A program made the position numbers and the translations under genes. Of a stretch of 8,764 nt of DNA, positions 1 to 6,173 are shown in pieces. Every line of letters begins with the position of its first letter. Positions within the stretch are counted from its first letter, which is position 1. The stretch covers positions 1 to 8,764 of the forward strand of contig JAAFHJ010000177.1 of NCBI GenBank assembly GCA_013298325.1, in the 5' to 3' direction. This DNA comes from Myxococcales bacterium. GTDB lineage: Bacteria > Myxococcota_A > Polyangia > Polyangiales > Polyangiaceae. The notes under the pieces are model-generated. The model worked only from the letters and a program-made list of their open reading frames with translations, was not told the origin of the DNA and did not search any database.

Positions 1-264
1 GAGGAGGCAGCGACGATCTGCGCCAAAGCGACCGACTACTGCAACGGACCGACGAGCGACTTCGACGCCTGCAACGAAAACCTTTCAAAAGTACCTGCCT
101 GCCTTCCGAAGGCGCGCGCGTTTGTCGACTGCCTCGTCTCAAAGGGGGCGACGTGTGACTCGCGGGGAATCGACGAAGACCTTCCCGCCTGCGCGGCGGC
201 CGAGAGCGCTTTTAAAGACTGCGCCCGTCAGACGTCGTCCTCCGCTAGCCCCGACGCTGGCTAG
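1..264 (+). CDS. Cysteine-rich exported protein, C-terminal part (5' end outside window)
   Basis: This reading frame is open from the first base and ends in TAG at 262-264, giving 87 residues of a protein whose start lies upstream of the window. Eight cysteines fall at visible residues 7, 14, 24, 34, 44, 52, 64 and 74; four consecutive ones are exactly ten residues apart, and the last two are also ten apart. The even number and regular spacing suggest disulfide-bonded helical hairpins in an exported protein. The tail is Ser/Ala-rich and ends in Pro-Asp-Ala-Gly. The style resembles uncharacterised myxobacterial secreted or lipid-anchored proteins, but the signal peptide is not visible, so export is inferred. 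No enzyme motif is seen. The gene ends 4 bp from the end of the convergent AraC-family gene. Its role is unknown. Confidence 0.75.
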   Translation, partial: EEAATICAKATDYCNGPTSDFDACNENLSKVPACLPKARAFVDCLVSKGATCDSRGIDEDLPACAAAESAFKDCARQTSSSASPDAG

Positions 265-265
265 C
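244..265. terminator. Perfect 7-bp inverted repeat over the stop codon at a convergent junction
   Basis: GCTAGCC at 244-250 pairs exactly with GGCTAGC at 259-265 around an 8-base loop. The right arm contains the TAG stop (262-264) of the cysteine-rich gene, and the structure lies just beyond the stop of the convergent AraC-family gene (269-271). No T-run follows on either strand, so this is not a classical intrinsic terminator. It could act as a weak or Rho-assisted end point or protect 3' ends. Function is inferred from position only. Confidence 0.4.
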
Positions 266-268
266 CGC

Positions 269-1150
269 TTAGCGTCCGTGGCAGTTTGCGGCGCGGAAGG
301 CGCCGGGCGTTTCTCCCGTACGCTTTTGGAAGAATTTTCCAAAGTTCGTCGGTTCAGAAAATCCAAGCTTTTCGGCGATTTCGGCGATGCTCAGCGAGCT
401 GTACGCAAGAAGCCTTCGCGCCTCAAGCACGACGCGGGCATCGATTTGGGCCTTCGCGGAGCGCCCAAACGCGTCGCGCGAAATGCGGTCCAGCGTCCGG
501 ACCGACACACGAGCATGGGTCGCGTAATCTTGGACGGCGCGCGTGTTTCGAAAGGATCGCTCGATGGCCGCTCGAAAGGACCGCGCCGGCGCCTCCTGCG
601 CAGGAACGTGGCCGCCCTTTTCATGGCGTTGGGCAAGGTCGGTAAGAAACGCCGCGAGCAGGTGACGGGCGAGGGGGCGCGTACCCCGATCGGGCAGCGA
701 CGAACCAGCTGAAACGTTTGGTGTTTCTTCGAGGGTCTCCTGCAGAAATCGGAACCAGCGTGCGACCGCGCGGCGATGGGGCCCCGTGAGGAAAACTCGC
801 GTCGGCCAGGACGCTTCGTCAAAGGGCAAACGCGCTTCGTCGTCGACGAACGGAGCACGAGCGCGTGCAAGCAGCAGCGTCGGTTCAAAGATGAGGAATA
901 GCCCTTCGGCGGGCGGGTCGTTGGGGTGCCATCGCATCACCTGCCGCGGTCGCACGAAGAAGAGCGCGCCGCGCCGTAGCGTGTGGCGCTCGAAGTCGAC
1001 TTCGTGCGGTTGGGAGCCGCCGGTTCCCAAAAGAAACCCGTAGAAATCGATGCGCTCCAGGGGGCGCAGGCGCGGACGAAGCTCGCGAAGGGGCAGCACT
1101 TCCAAGGGGACGTCGCGCCCCTGCGGGGCCCAGGGGGTGGTGCGGATCAT
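269..1150 (-). CDS. AraC-family transcriptional regulator
   Basis: This is a probable DNA-binding regulator of 293 residues, a usual length for the family. Residues about 34-95 look like the cupin-like effector-sensing half, with alternating hydrophobic strands and a His-Pro turn (RWHPND). Residues about 190-289 form the two-helix-turn-helix AraC domain. The second helix-turn-helix is well conserved (SIAEIAEKLGFSEPTNFGKF, residues about 254-273), followed by the typical FQKRTGETPGAFR ending. The effector is unknown. The frame stays open upstream: ATG at 1210 would give 313 residues, and further candidates (ATG at 1297 and 1291, GTG at 1336) would run into the divergent gene. I chose ATG at 1150 because it starts just before the sensing half, but none of the candidates has a strong ribosome binding site. 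Divergence from the SnoaL-like gene suggests that this is its target. Confidence 0.88.
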   Translation of the reverse strand: MIRTTPWAPQGRDVPLEVLPLRELRPRLRPLERIDFYGFLLGTGGSQPHEVDFERHTLRRGALFFVRPRQVMRWHPNDPPAEGLFLIFEPTLLLARARAPFVDDEARLPFDEASWPTRVFLTGPHRRAVARWFRFLQETLEETPNVSAGSSLPDRGTRPLARHLLAAFLTDLAQRHEKGGHVPAQEAPARSFRAAIERSFRNTRAVQDYATHARVSVRTLDRISRDAFGRSAKAQIDARVVLEARRLLAYSSLSIAEIAEKLGFSEPTNFGKFFQKRTGETPGAFRAANCHGR

Positions 1151-1202
1151 CGACCCATCGCTGGCGTCGGGGCCGTCACTCCGTGGGGCTTCCTGTCGTG
1201 TT

Positions 1203-1231
1203 TTGACCATCACTTCGCCGAAAGCTACCTC
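1203..1231 (+). promoter_or_regulatory. Weak candidate promoter for the SnoaL-like gene
   Basis: TTGACC at 1203-1208 matches five of six bases of a housekeeping -35 box. It is followed by a 17-base spacer and TACCTC at 1226-1231, which is a poor -10 box. This would put transcription shortly before the GTG start at 1266. The -35 box lies across the alternative upstream start codon of the AraC-family gene (1208-1210). It is the only promoter-like pair I could find in the divergent region and is speculative. Confidence 0.2.
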
Positions 1232-1265
1232 GCACGCGGCGGGCGGTGGGACGAAAGTGGGGCCG

Positions 1266-2150
1266 GTGAACCTCAAGAAACAGCTCGCCATGAGCATTCT
1301 CCCCCTCGCACTCGGGTGCGGAGGGGCCTCCTCCACCCCAACGCCTCAAAGCGCCTCATCCAAGGATTTGACCATGACCGCACCTTCCCAAAAAGCCCAA
1401 GTCGTCGCGCTCCTCCGAAGCATCGAAACCGGCGACGCCGACGCGGTCGCGAGCATCGACGCGAACCACTACCGGCAGCACAATCTTGCAGCGGCCGATG
1501 GACTTGCCGGTTTTGGAGCGCTCCTCGCAGCCTTGCCGCCCGGTTCCGCGCGGGTTCGCCCGGTTCGCGTCTTTCAGGATGGGCCGTTTGTTGTAACCCA
1601 CACCGAATACAACTTCTTCGGGCCGAAGATCGGCTTCGACATCTTCCGGTTTGCCGACGGGAAAATCGTCGAACACTGGGACAATCTTCAGGAGACGCCC
1701 GCAAGGGCAAACCCGAGCGGGCACTCCATGATTGATGGACCGACGGAGCCGACGGATCTTGATCGAACCGAGGCGAATAAATCGCTCGTGAATTCGTTTG
1801 TAAATCAGATTCTCGTCGAGGGGAAACTGGACAAACTACCGACATTCATCGGCGCGGAGAACTCCGAATACGTGCAACACAATCCGGCGATCGGCGACGG
1901 ACTTTCCGGTCTAGGCGCGGCGCTTCGCGAAATGGCAAGCCGAGGAATTACGATGAAATACAGCAAGGTTCATCGGGTACTCGGCGAGGGGAACTTCGTC
2001 CTCACCGTGAGCGAGGGGACGTTCGCCAATCAGCCCACTGCCTTCTATGATCTCTTCCGCGTTGCCGGCGGAAAGATCGTCGAGCATTGGGATACAATCG
2101 AAACAATTCCGCCGCGCACCGCGTGGAAGAACGAAAACGGAAAGTTCTAG
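1266..2150 (+). CDS. Putative lipoprotein with two tandem SnoaL-like (NTF2-fold) domains
   Basis: The protein has 294 residues from a GTG start. Residues 1-17 look like a lipoprotein signal (Lys-Lys, then a hydrophobic stretch) ending in LALGC with Cys18 as the lipidation site, followed by a Ser/Thr/Pro linker. Two homologous domains follow, at about 37-150 and 165-285. Each has a QHN motif (HN at 72-73 and 205-206), a downstream DGL-G-GA segment, and a closing GKIVEHWD motif (132-139 and 269-276). These are marks of the predicted SnoaL-like aldol-condensing group (COG4922 type) in the NTF2-like superfamily. The substrate is unknown. An alternative ATG at 1374 has a much better ribosome binding site (AAGGA, 1362-1366, 7-base gap) and would give a cytoplasmic 258-residue protein that begins exactly at the first domain. 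Location is therefore uncertain, while the domain call is firm. The gene is divergent from the AraC-family gene, its likely regulator. Confidence 0.85.
   Translation: MNLKKQLAMSILPLALGCGGASSTPTPQSASSKDLTMTAPSQKAQVVALLRSIETGDADAVASIDANHYRQHNLAAADGLAGFGALLAALPPGSARVRPVRVFQDGPFVVTHTEYNFFGPKIGFDIFRFADGKIVEHWDNLQETPARANPSGHSMIDGPTEPTDLDRTEANKSLVNSFVNQILVEGKLDKLPTFIGAENSEYVQHNPAIGDGLSGLGAALREMASRGITMKYSKVHRVLGEGNFVLTVSEGTFANQPTAFYDLFRVAGGKIVEHWDTIETIPPRTAWKNENGKF
1362..1366 (+). promoter_or_regulatory. Internal ribosome binding site that supports an alternative start
   Basis: AAGGA lies 7 bases before ATG at 1374-1376. This is a stronger initiation signal than anything before the GTG at 1266, where only a G-rich GTGGGG sits 3 bases away. 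It may mark the true start, or a second start that yields a soluble form of the SnoaL-like protein. Confidence 0.35.
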
Positions 2151-2184
2151 TCCCTTCGCGACGGAGCGCGATTTTCGGGACTAG
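2147..2184. terminator. Two-tier inverted repeat spanning both stop codons of a convergent pair
   Basis: CTAGTCCC at 2147-2154 pairs perfectly with GGGACTAG at 2177-2184. Inside it, TCGCG (2156-2160) pairs with CGCGA (2167-2171) around a 6-base loop, giving a long hairpin with an uneven internal bulge. The outer arms contain the TAG stop of the SnoaL-like gene (2148-2150) and the stop of the TPR gene (2181-2183, minus strand). It is probably a shared two-way terminator, although no T-run follows on either side. Confidence 0.55.
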
Positions 2185-2759
2185 TTCCAGCCGGCTTCGC
2201 CTTCTTCGTCGACGGCACGCAGGACTGGAGCGCCGGCGCCAAGATCGGCTAGAATTCCGCGAACTTCCGTCGCTACTTCGAACTCGGGCTCCGTCGTGAG
2301 GAAGGCCTCGAGGTACTTGCGCGCCTCGCCGAGATTCTGGTCGGCGAGGTGGGCAAGGCCGATGGCGTGGAGGGCGTCGCCGTCGGCGCGGCGGTTCGGC
2401 CCGGACACGAGTCCGAGGTCGTTCGCAAGCGCGAGGGCGGCCATCCCTTCCTTCACGGCGGCGCGCGGTTCCCCAAGGCTTCGAAGGACATGCGAGAGCG
2501 CCACGCGCGCTCCGACGTGCTTCGGGGCGAGGGCGATGCAGGCTCGGTAGGCGTCCCGGGCCGGCGTGAGCTCGCCGACTTCGAACATCGCAACGCCGGT
2601 AAAGTAGAAGGCGTACGGGTTCTTCGTATCGGCGCGGAGGATCTCGCGAAGCATCGTTAATGCTTCATGAAAACGCTCCTCGTGGAGGAGTTCGGTCGCC
2701 TCTTCCACCGCCTCCCAATGGGCGGCATCTGCGCGTTCTTCCTCGGTCGGCTTCTGCAT
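2181..2759 (-). CDS. Small tetratricopeptide repeat (TPR) protein
   Basis: This 192-residue soluble protein has no signal peptide and no predicted membrane segment. Helix-turn-helix repeat units of TPR type are visible at about residues 14-47, 48-81 (AFYFTGVAMFEVGELTPARD), 82-115 and 127-160 (ALHAIGLAHLADQNLGEARK). The usual small/large residue pattern and the Pro at unit ends are present. The C-terminal 25 residues are Gly/Ala/Glu-rich and probably disordered. TPR proteins are interaction scaffolds, and no partner can be named. The ATG at 2759 is well supported: AAGGGGG lies 5 bases upstream (plus-strand positions 2765-2771). The gene starts 13 bp after the decarboxylase stop, so the two are probably co-transcribed and co-translated. 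This suggests, without proving, that the TPR protein assists the decarboxylase or its pathway. Confidence 0.87.
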   Translation of the reverse strand: MQKPTEEERADAAHWEAVEEATELLHEERFHEALTMLREILRADTKNPYAFYFTGVAMFEVGELTPARDAYRACIALAPKHVGARVALSHVLRSLGEPRAAVKEGMAALALANDLGLVSGPNRRADGDALHAIGLAHLADQNLGEARKYLEAFLTTEPEFEVATEVRGILADLGAGAPVLRAVDEEGEAGWN

Positions 2760-2772
2760 GGCGGCCCCCTTA

Positions 2773-4122
2773 TCAGAGGGTCGCGGCGTGCGCCTCGTCG
2801 AGAAGCGAGAAAATCCGGTCGAACCACGCTCCGTGCTCGCTGCGCATCAAGCAGCTTCGGAGGACGGTTACCGAGCCTTGCGCGTCGTCGTCGATCTCGG
2901 GGAACCAGGCGACGGGGAGCGTCGCGAGCGCAAGATGCAGATCGCGTGCACGTGCCTCGTGGAAAAGAGAGCGACTCCGGGTAGATACGGCGCTTGCGCG
3001 GAGCGCGCTGCCACCACATGCCCAGACGACGATGTCGAGATCGGGGGCGAAGGGGACGATCCATCGCCCTTCGCCGCGGAGGCGATCGGCAAACCGCCGT
3101 GCGTTTGCGTGGGCGGCGGTCAGTTCGCCGGCGAAGGCCCCGCCGCGTACAAGCGGCAAGAGTCGTTGGGTCGCCCAGAGGGCTGCAGCGCTCGCACCGG
3201 GCCGCGAGCATTCGAGAGAAATTTCGCCGAGATGGAGCTCGTTTGACGTGAAGTAGGTGTACGGCGAATCGTGGACGTAAAAGCGCCCCACCGACGGGTC
3301 TCGAAAGAGGACGGCGCCGCACCCGTAGGGCTGCAGGCCGTGCTTGTGCGGGTCGATCACGATCGACGCCACCCCGTCGGACGCGAGGCCCTCAAAGCCG
3401 GCCCGCGCTGCCGCTCCGAGCCCTTCGGCGAGGCCAAAATAACCGCCGTACGCGGCGTCGACGTGGACGCGGGCGCCTGCCGCCGCGGCCCGCCCAAGGA
3501 TTTCCGGCAGCGGATCGACGGAGCCGGTTGCGGTGGTGCCTAGCGTCGCGACGACGGTCCCGACGTCCCCCGCCTTCAAACGTACTTCAAGAGCGTCCAG
3601 ATCCATGCGACCGCGCGCGTCGACGGGGACGGTTTCAAAGGAAATTCCGAGGACGCCACAAAGGCGACTGTGTGTGTAGTGCGCCTGACTTGAAGCAAGG
3701 ATCGTCTTCCCGGGATGGAGTTTGTTGGCTACAAACAAAGCTTCAAGATTTCCGAGTGTTCCACCGCTCGTCAGGTGGCCCAGGTGCCCCTCCCAGCCGA
3801 ACATGGCGGCGAGCCCTGCGACCGCCTCCTTCTCGAGCGCCGAGGTCGCCCGTCCGCCGTCGAGGGCGTGGTTGTTGGGATTGATCTGCTGGGCAAGCGC
3901 ATAGGCCACGCGCGCGATCGGGTGGGGCGGCTTGATCATCTGCCCCACGTACTGAGGGTGCGGGTAGGGGAAGTTGTCGCGCAGCCGTTCGGCGAGTTCG
4001 CGAAGAATCGGCCGCAGTGCGACGGCATCTACCGGCGTCTCGAAGGCGGGCAAATGCTCAAAGCCTTTGTCCAAATGGGCGATCGCTTCCGCTAGGAGAA
4101 GAGGCGTCTGCTGTTCAAGCAT
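2773..4122 (-). CDS. Group II pyridoxal phosphate-dependent amino acid decarboxylase
   Basis: This 449-residue cytoplasmic enzyme has fold type I and belongs to the glutamate/tyrosine/aromatic amino acid decarboxylase group. Visible landmarks are the substrate-side NPNNHALDGG (81-90), the phosphate-binding TSGGTLGN (118-125), His148 in QAHYTHSR (ring-stacking His), Asp222 in VDAAYGGY (pairs with the pyridine nitrogen) and Lys260 in DPHKHG (Schiff-base lysine). CSRPGASAAALW (305-316) is typical of the family. The length fits prokaryotic members. Classic aromatic and glutamate decarboxylases usually have Trp or similar after the HK pair; here it is His-Gly, pointing to a separate subfamily. The substrate cannot be assigned. 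The ATG at 4122 is backed by AGAGG 6 bases upstream (4129-4133). It lies 13 bp before the TPR gene and about 50 bp after a putative terminator of the upstream lipoprotein gene. Confidence 0.92.
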   Translation of the reverse strand: MLEQQTPLLLAEAIAHLDKGFEHLPAFETPVDAVALRPILRELAERLRDNFPYPHPQYVGQMIKPPHPIARVAYALAQQINPNNHALDGGRATSALEKEAVAGLAAMFGWEGHLGHLTSGGTLGNLEALFVANKLHPGKTILASSQAHYTHSRLCGVLGISFETVPVDARGRMDLDALEVRLKAGDVGTVVATLGTTATGSVDPLPEILGRAAAAGARVHVDAAYGGYFGLAEGLGAAARAGFEGLASDGVASIVIDPHKHGLQPYGCGAVLFRDPSVGRFYVHDSPYTYFTSNELHLGEISLECSRPGASAAALWATQRLLPLVRGGAFAGELTAAHANARRFADRLRGEGRWIVPFAPDLDIVVWACGGSALRASAVSTRSRSLFHEARARDLHLALATLPVAWFPEIDDDAQGSVTVLRSCLMRSEHGAWFDRIFSLLDEAHAATL

Positions 4123-4172
4123 GCGGGACCTCTAGCGCGGATCGGGCCGAGTGTTCACGGAGCAGACGCAGA

Positions 4173-4217
4173 AACGCCCCGGCGAATGCTTCCCGCAGAG
4201 AAGCGAACCGGGGCGTT
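4173..4217 (-). terminator. GC-rich hairpin after the 4237-4842 lipoprotein gene
   Basis: AACGCCCCGG (4173-4182) and CCGGGGCGTT (4208-4217) form a perfect 10-bp stem. An inner 5-bp stem (4188-4192 with 4200-4204) closes a 7-base loop. The structure starts 20 bases after the lipoprotein stop on the minus strand, and its far arm there ends in TTT. This fits an intrinsic terminator with a short T-run. Some readthrough into the decarboxylase gene (start 4122) is possible. Confidence 0.72.
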
Positions 4218-4236
4218 CACGCCGAGGCGAAATGCG

Positions 4237-4842
4237 TCAGTTTTGGACGCAGTTTTCGAAGCGGAATTCAACACTTGCCGAACACGCCTGCGGTACGCCC
4301 GCCGCCGAACTCGGAGCGGTCCCGCAGCTGACCGTGCCCCAAATGCGACCTGCCTCAACCGGCACGTCGACGGCGTTCGTCAGCGCGAGGGTGCAGGTGT
4401 CGAGCTTGTAGGTCGCGGTGCCGGTCTGCATTCGCGCCGTCACTTTGGTTCCGGTCCCCTTCGCCGGAACGTTCCCAATGATCGTCATCGATTCGCCGGC
4501 GAGGGCGTTCTGACTCTGGGCATTGAGCTCGACGTCGAAGGTTCCGTCGCCGTGGGGGCGAACACCACACTCCACGCTGACGTAGCGGGTCTGAAGATTT
4601 CCGTCGATCTTCACCTGCTCCTCGTCGCCGTTCTTCACGGCGCGCGGGGCCGACGTTGCCGTACCGAAGCTTCCGAGCACCATGTAGGGGCCAATCGCCG
4701 GGCACGTGCCGGAGGCGGTGGTGTCGGGAGCGTCGAGGCGACCCTGGATGATCGCTTTCGGGTCTTGCGGAGACGGGTCCGAGCAGCCGGCGACCGCGAC
4801 GAAAAGAGAGGTCACGAGGAGGGATGCAAGCTTCTTTGCCAT
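4237..4842 (-). CDS. Lipoprotein of unknown function with six further cysteines
   Basis: The 201-residue protein starts with a clear lipoprotein signal: Lys3-Lys4, a hydrophobic core, and VAGC with Cys20 as the lipidation site. A short Ser/Asp/Pro linker follows. The mature domain (about 30-201) has six more cysteines at 47, 92, 150, 173, 187 and 198, enough for three disulfides. It is rich in Thr/Val/Gly alternations that suggest a beta-sheet fold. Asp follows Ser at +3 (C-S-D), and myxobacterial sorting rules are not clear enough to choose inner or outer membrane. No family is recognised. The ATG at 4842 has GAGG 7 bases upstream (4850-4853). It lies 62 bp after the cystathionine enzyme on the same strand and is followed by a terminator-like hairpin, so it may form a unit with that gene. 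Confidence 0.85.
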   Translation of the reverse strand: MAKKLASLLVTSLFVAVAGCSDPSPQDPKAIIQGRLDAPDTTASGTCPAIGPYMVLGSFGTATSAPRAVKNGDEEQVKIDGNLQTRYVSVECGVRPHGDGTFDVELNAQSQNALAGESMTIIGNVPAKGTGTKVTARMQTGTATYKLDTCTLALTNAVDVPVEAGRIWGTVSCGTAPSSAAGVPQACSASVEFRFENCVQN

Positions 4843-4904
4843 TGGGTTGCCTCAGAAAATAGCCGAATCGAACGCAATGTCCCGGAGGAACGTGACGTGG
4901 AGCC

Positions 4905-6077
4905 TCAGCGATACGCTTTTGCAGCGGCGAACCCGCGTTCGAGGTCGGCGAGGAGGTCTTTTTCGTGTTCGATGCCAACGCTCAGCCGGATCAAGCCGTC
5001 GCTGATGCCGAGGGCGGTGCGCGCCTCCGCGGGGATGCTTGCGTGCGTCATCGAGGCGGGGTGCTCCGCGAGCGACTCGACGCCGCCGAGGCTCTCCGCG
5101 CAGACAAAAAGCTGAGTCGCACGCAAGAATGCGTCGACGGCGGGGAAGCCGCCACGGAGTTCGAAGGAGATCATGCCGCCGGCCCCCTTCATCTGGCGCT
5201 GCGCGAGGGCGTGATCGGGGTGGGAGGCAAGGCCCGGATAGAGGACCTTTGCGACCTGATCGTGGGCTTCGAGCCAGCTCGCGATCTTCGTCGCGGAGGC
5301 GACGCAACGATCGACGCGCACTGCGAGCGTCTTCAGGCCGCGCAGAACGAGGTAGCTGTCGAAGGGGCTGGGCGTCGCCCCGGCCGCTTTTTGAACGAAA
5401 TGAAGGCGTTCCGCGAGGGCATCGTCGCTGGTGACGGCAACGCCGAGCACGACATCGGAGTGACCGTTGAGGTATTTCGTCGCCGAGTGGACGACGATGT
5501 CGGCGCCGAGCGCGAGCGGTTGCTGAAGCATCGGCGTCGCGAAGGTGTTGTCGACGACAACGGTCAGATTCGCCTTCTTGCCGAGGGTCGCCATTGCGGC
5601 GATGTCGAAGATCTTCAGCGTCGGATTCGAAGGCGTTTCGAGCCAAAGCATCTTTGTGTTCGGACGGATGGCCGCTTCGACCTTCGCCGTGTCGGAGAGA
5701 TCGAGGAAGGTTGCTTCGAGGCCGAACTGCTTCAATACTTTGTCAAAAATGCGGAAGGTGCCCCCGTACACGTCGTCACCGACAATGACGTGATCCCCCG
5801 CTTTCAATAGCAGAAGAATCGAGGTGGTTGCCCCGCATCCGCTCGAAAAGGCGATGCCGTGGGTCCCCCCTTCGAGGCTCGCTATGCAGCGCTCGAGGGT
5901 GTCGCGCGTCGGGTTGCCGGCGCGCCCGTAGTCCCAACCCTTGTGATTCCCGGGGCCGTCCTGAACGAAGGTCGTCGAGAGGACGATCGGTTCCATCACG
6001 GCGCCCGAATTGGGGTCGGCGTGCTGGCCGCCGTGAATGCACAACGTTTCGAGCGCGAAGTTCGTGGAGGTCGCCAT
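4905..6077 (-). CDS. Cystathionine gamma-synthase or gamma-lyase family PLP enzyme
   Basis: This is a full-length 390-residue member of the Cys/Met metabolism PLP-dependent family, cytoplasmic and probably tetrameric. Key features are YGRAGNPTRDTLE (50-62, with the Tyr and Arg that contact the neighbouring subunit's cofactor), the SSGCGA glycine turn (78-83), Asp176 in DNTFATP, Lys201 in HSATKYLNGHSD (Schiff base) and ESLGGVESLAEHP (328-340). In this family Glu328 before Ser is characteristic of gamma-synthase and gamma-lyase, whereas cystathionine beta-lyases have an aromatic residue such as Tyr there. The enzyme either makes cystathionine from an activated homoserine and cysteine, or cleaves it to cysteine; the sequence alone does not decide. 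The start fits family alignments (FALETLCIHGGQ), although the ribosome binding site is weak. It is divergent from the transporter gene. Confidence 0.93.
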   Translation of the reverse strand: MATSTNFALETLCIHGGQHADPNSGAVMEPIVLSTTFVQDGPGNHKGWDYGRAGNPTRDTLERCIASLEGGTHGIAFSSGCGATTSILLLLKAGDHVIVGDDVYGGTFRIFDKVLKQFGLEATFLDLSDTAKVEAAIRPNTKMLWLETPSNPTLKIFDIAAMATLGKKANLTVVVDNTFATPMLQQPLALGADIVVHSATKYLNGHSDVVLGVAVTSDDALAERLHFVQKAAGATPSPFDSYLVLRGLKTLAVRVDRCVASATKIASWLEAHDQVAKVLYPGLASHPDHALAQRQMKGAGGMISFELRGGFPAVDAFLRATQLFVCAESLGGVESLAEHPASMTHASIPAEARTALGISDGLIRLSVGIEHEKDLLADLERGFAAAKAYR

Positions 6078-6133
6078 TTGCGGCCGCTCGCTACCACGAA
6101 TCTGTGCACGGCGCTCGCCAGTCCCGCGCCAGA

Positions 6134-6146
6134 TTTGGAAACCAAA
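6134..6146. promoter_or_regulatory. Short dyad in the divergent region between the cystathionine enzyme and transporter genes
   Basis: TTTGG (6134-6138) and CCAAA (6142-6146) are perfect inverted arms around AAA. They sit about midway in the 96-bp region (6078-6173) that must hold the promoters of both divergent genes. The AT-rich dyad stands out from GC-rich surroundings and could be an operator. No convincing -35/-10 pair was found in this region on either strand, and the arms are short enough to arise by chance. Confidence 0.22.
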
Positions 6147-6173
6147 CCGGCAAAATGAAGTAGTCGGACCTTC

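Noticed and set aside
122..712. Plus-strand open frame of 196 codons following the first gene
   Set aside because: It is antisense to the AraC helix-turn-helix region, with Arg-rich shadow composition.
983..1735. Plus-strand open frame of 250 codons across the divergent region
   Set aside because: It overlaps both the AraC-family gene and the SnoaL-like gene in other frames and has a low-complexity Arg/Ser composition.
4186..5115. Plus-strand open frame of 309 codons
   Set aside because: It is antisense to the lipoprotein and the end of the cystathionine enzyme, is Arg-rich, and has no recognisable domain. It is a by-product of high GC.
4852..5646. Minus-strand open frame of 264 codons
   Set aside because: It is an alternate frame inside the cystathionine enzyme with an extreme Arg content.
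4965..5810. Plus-strand open frame of 281 codons
   Set aside because: It lies wholly antisense to the cystathionine enzyme, whose active-site motifs are intact.
6155..6163. Two-codon ATG-AAG-TAG just before the transporter start, as a possible leader peptide
   Set aside because: It is too short to act as an attenuator, with no hairpin series or codon bias around it.
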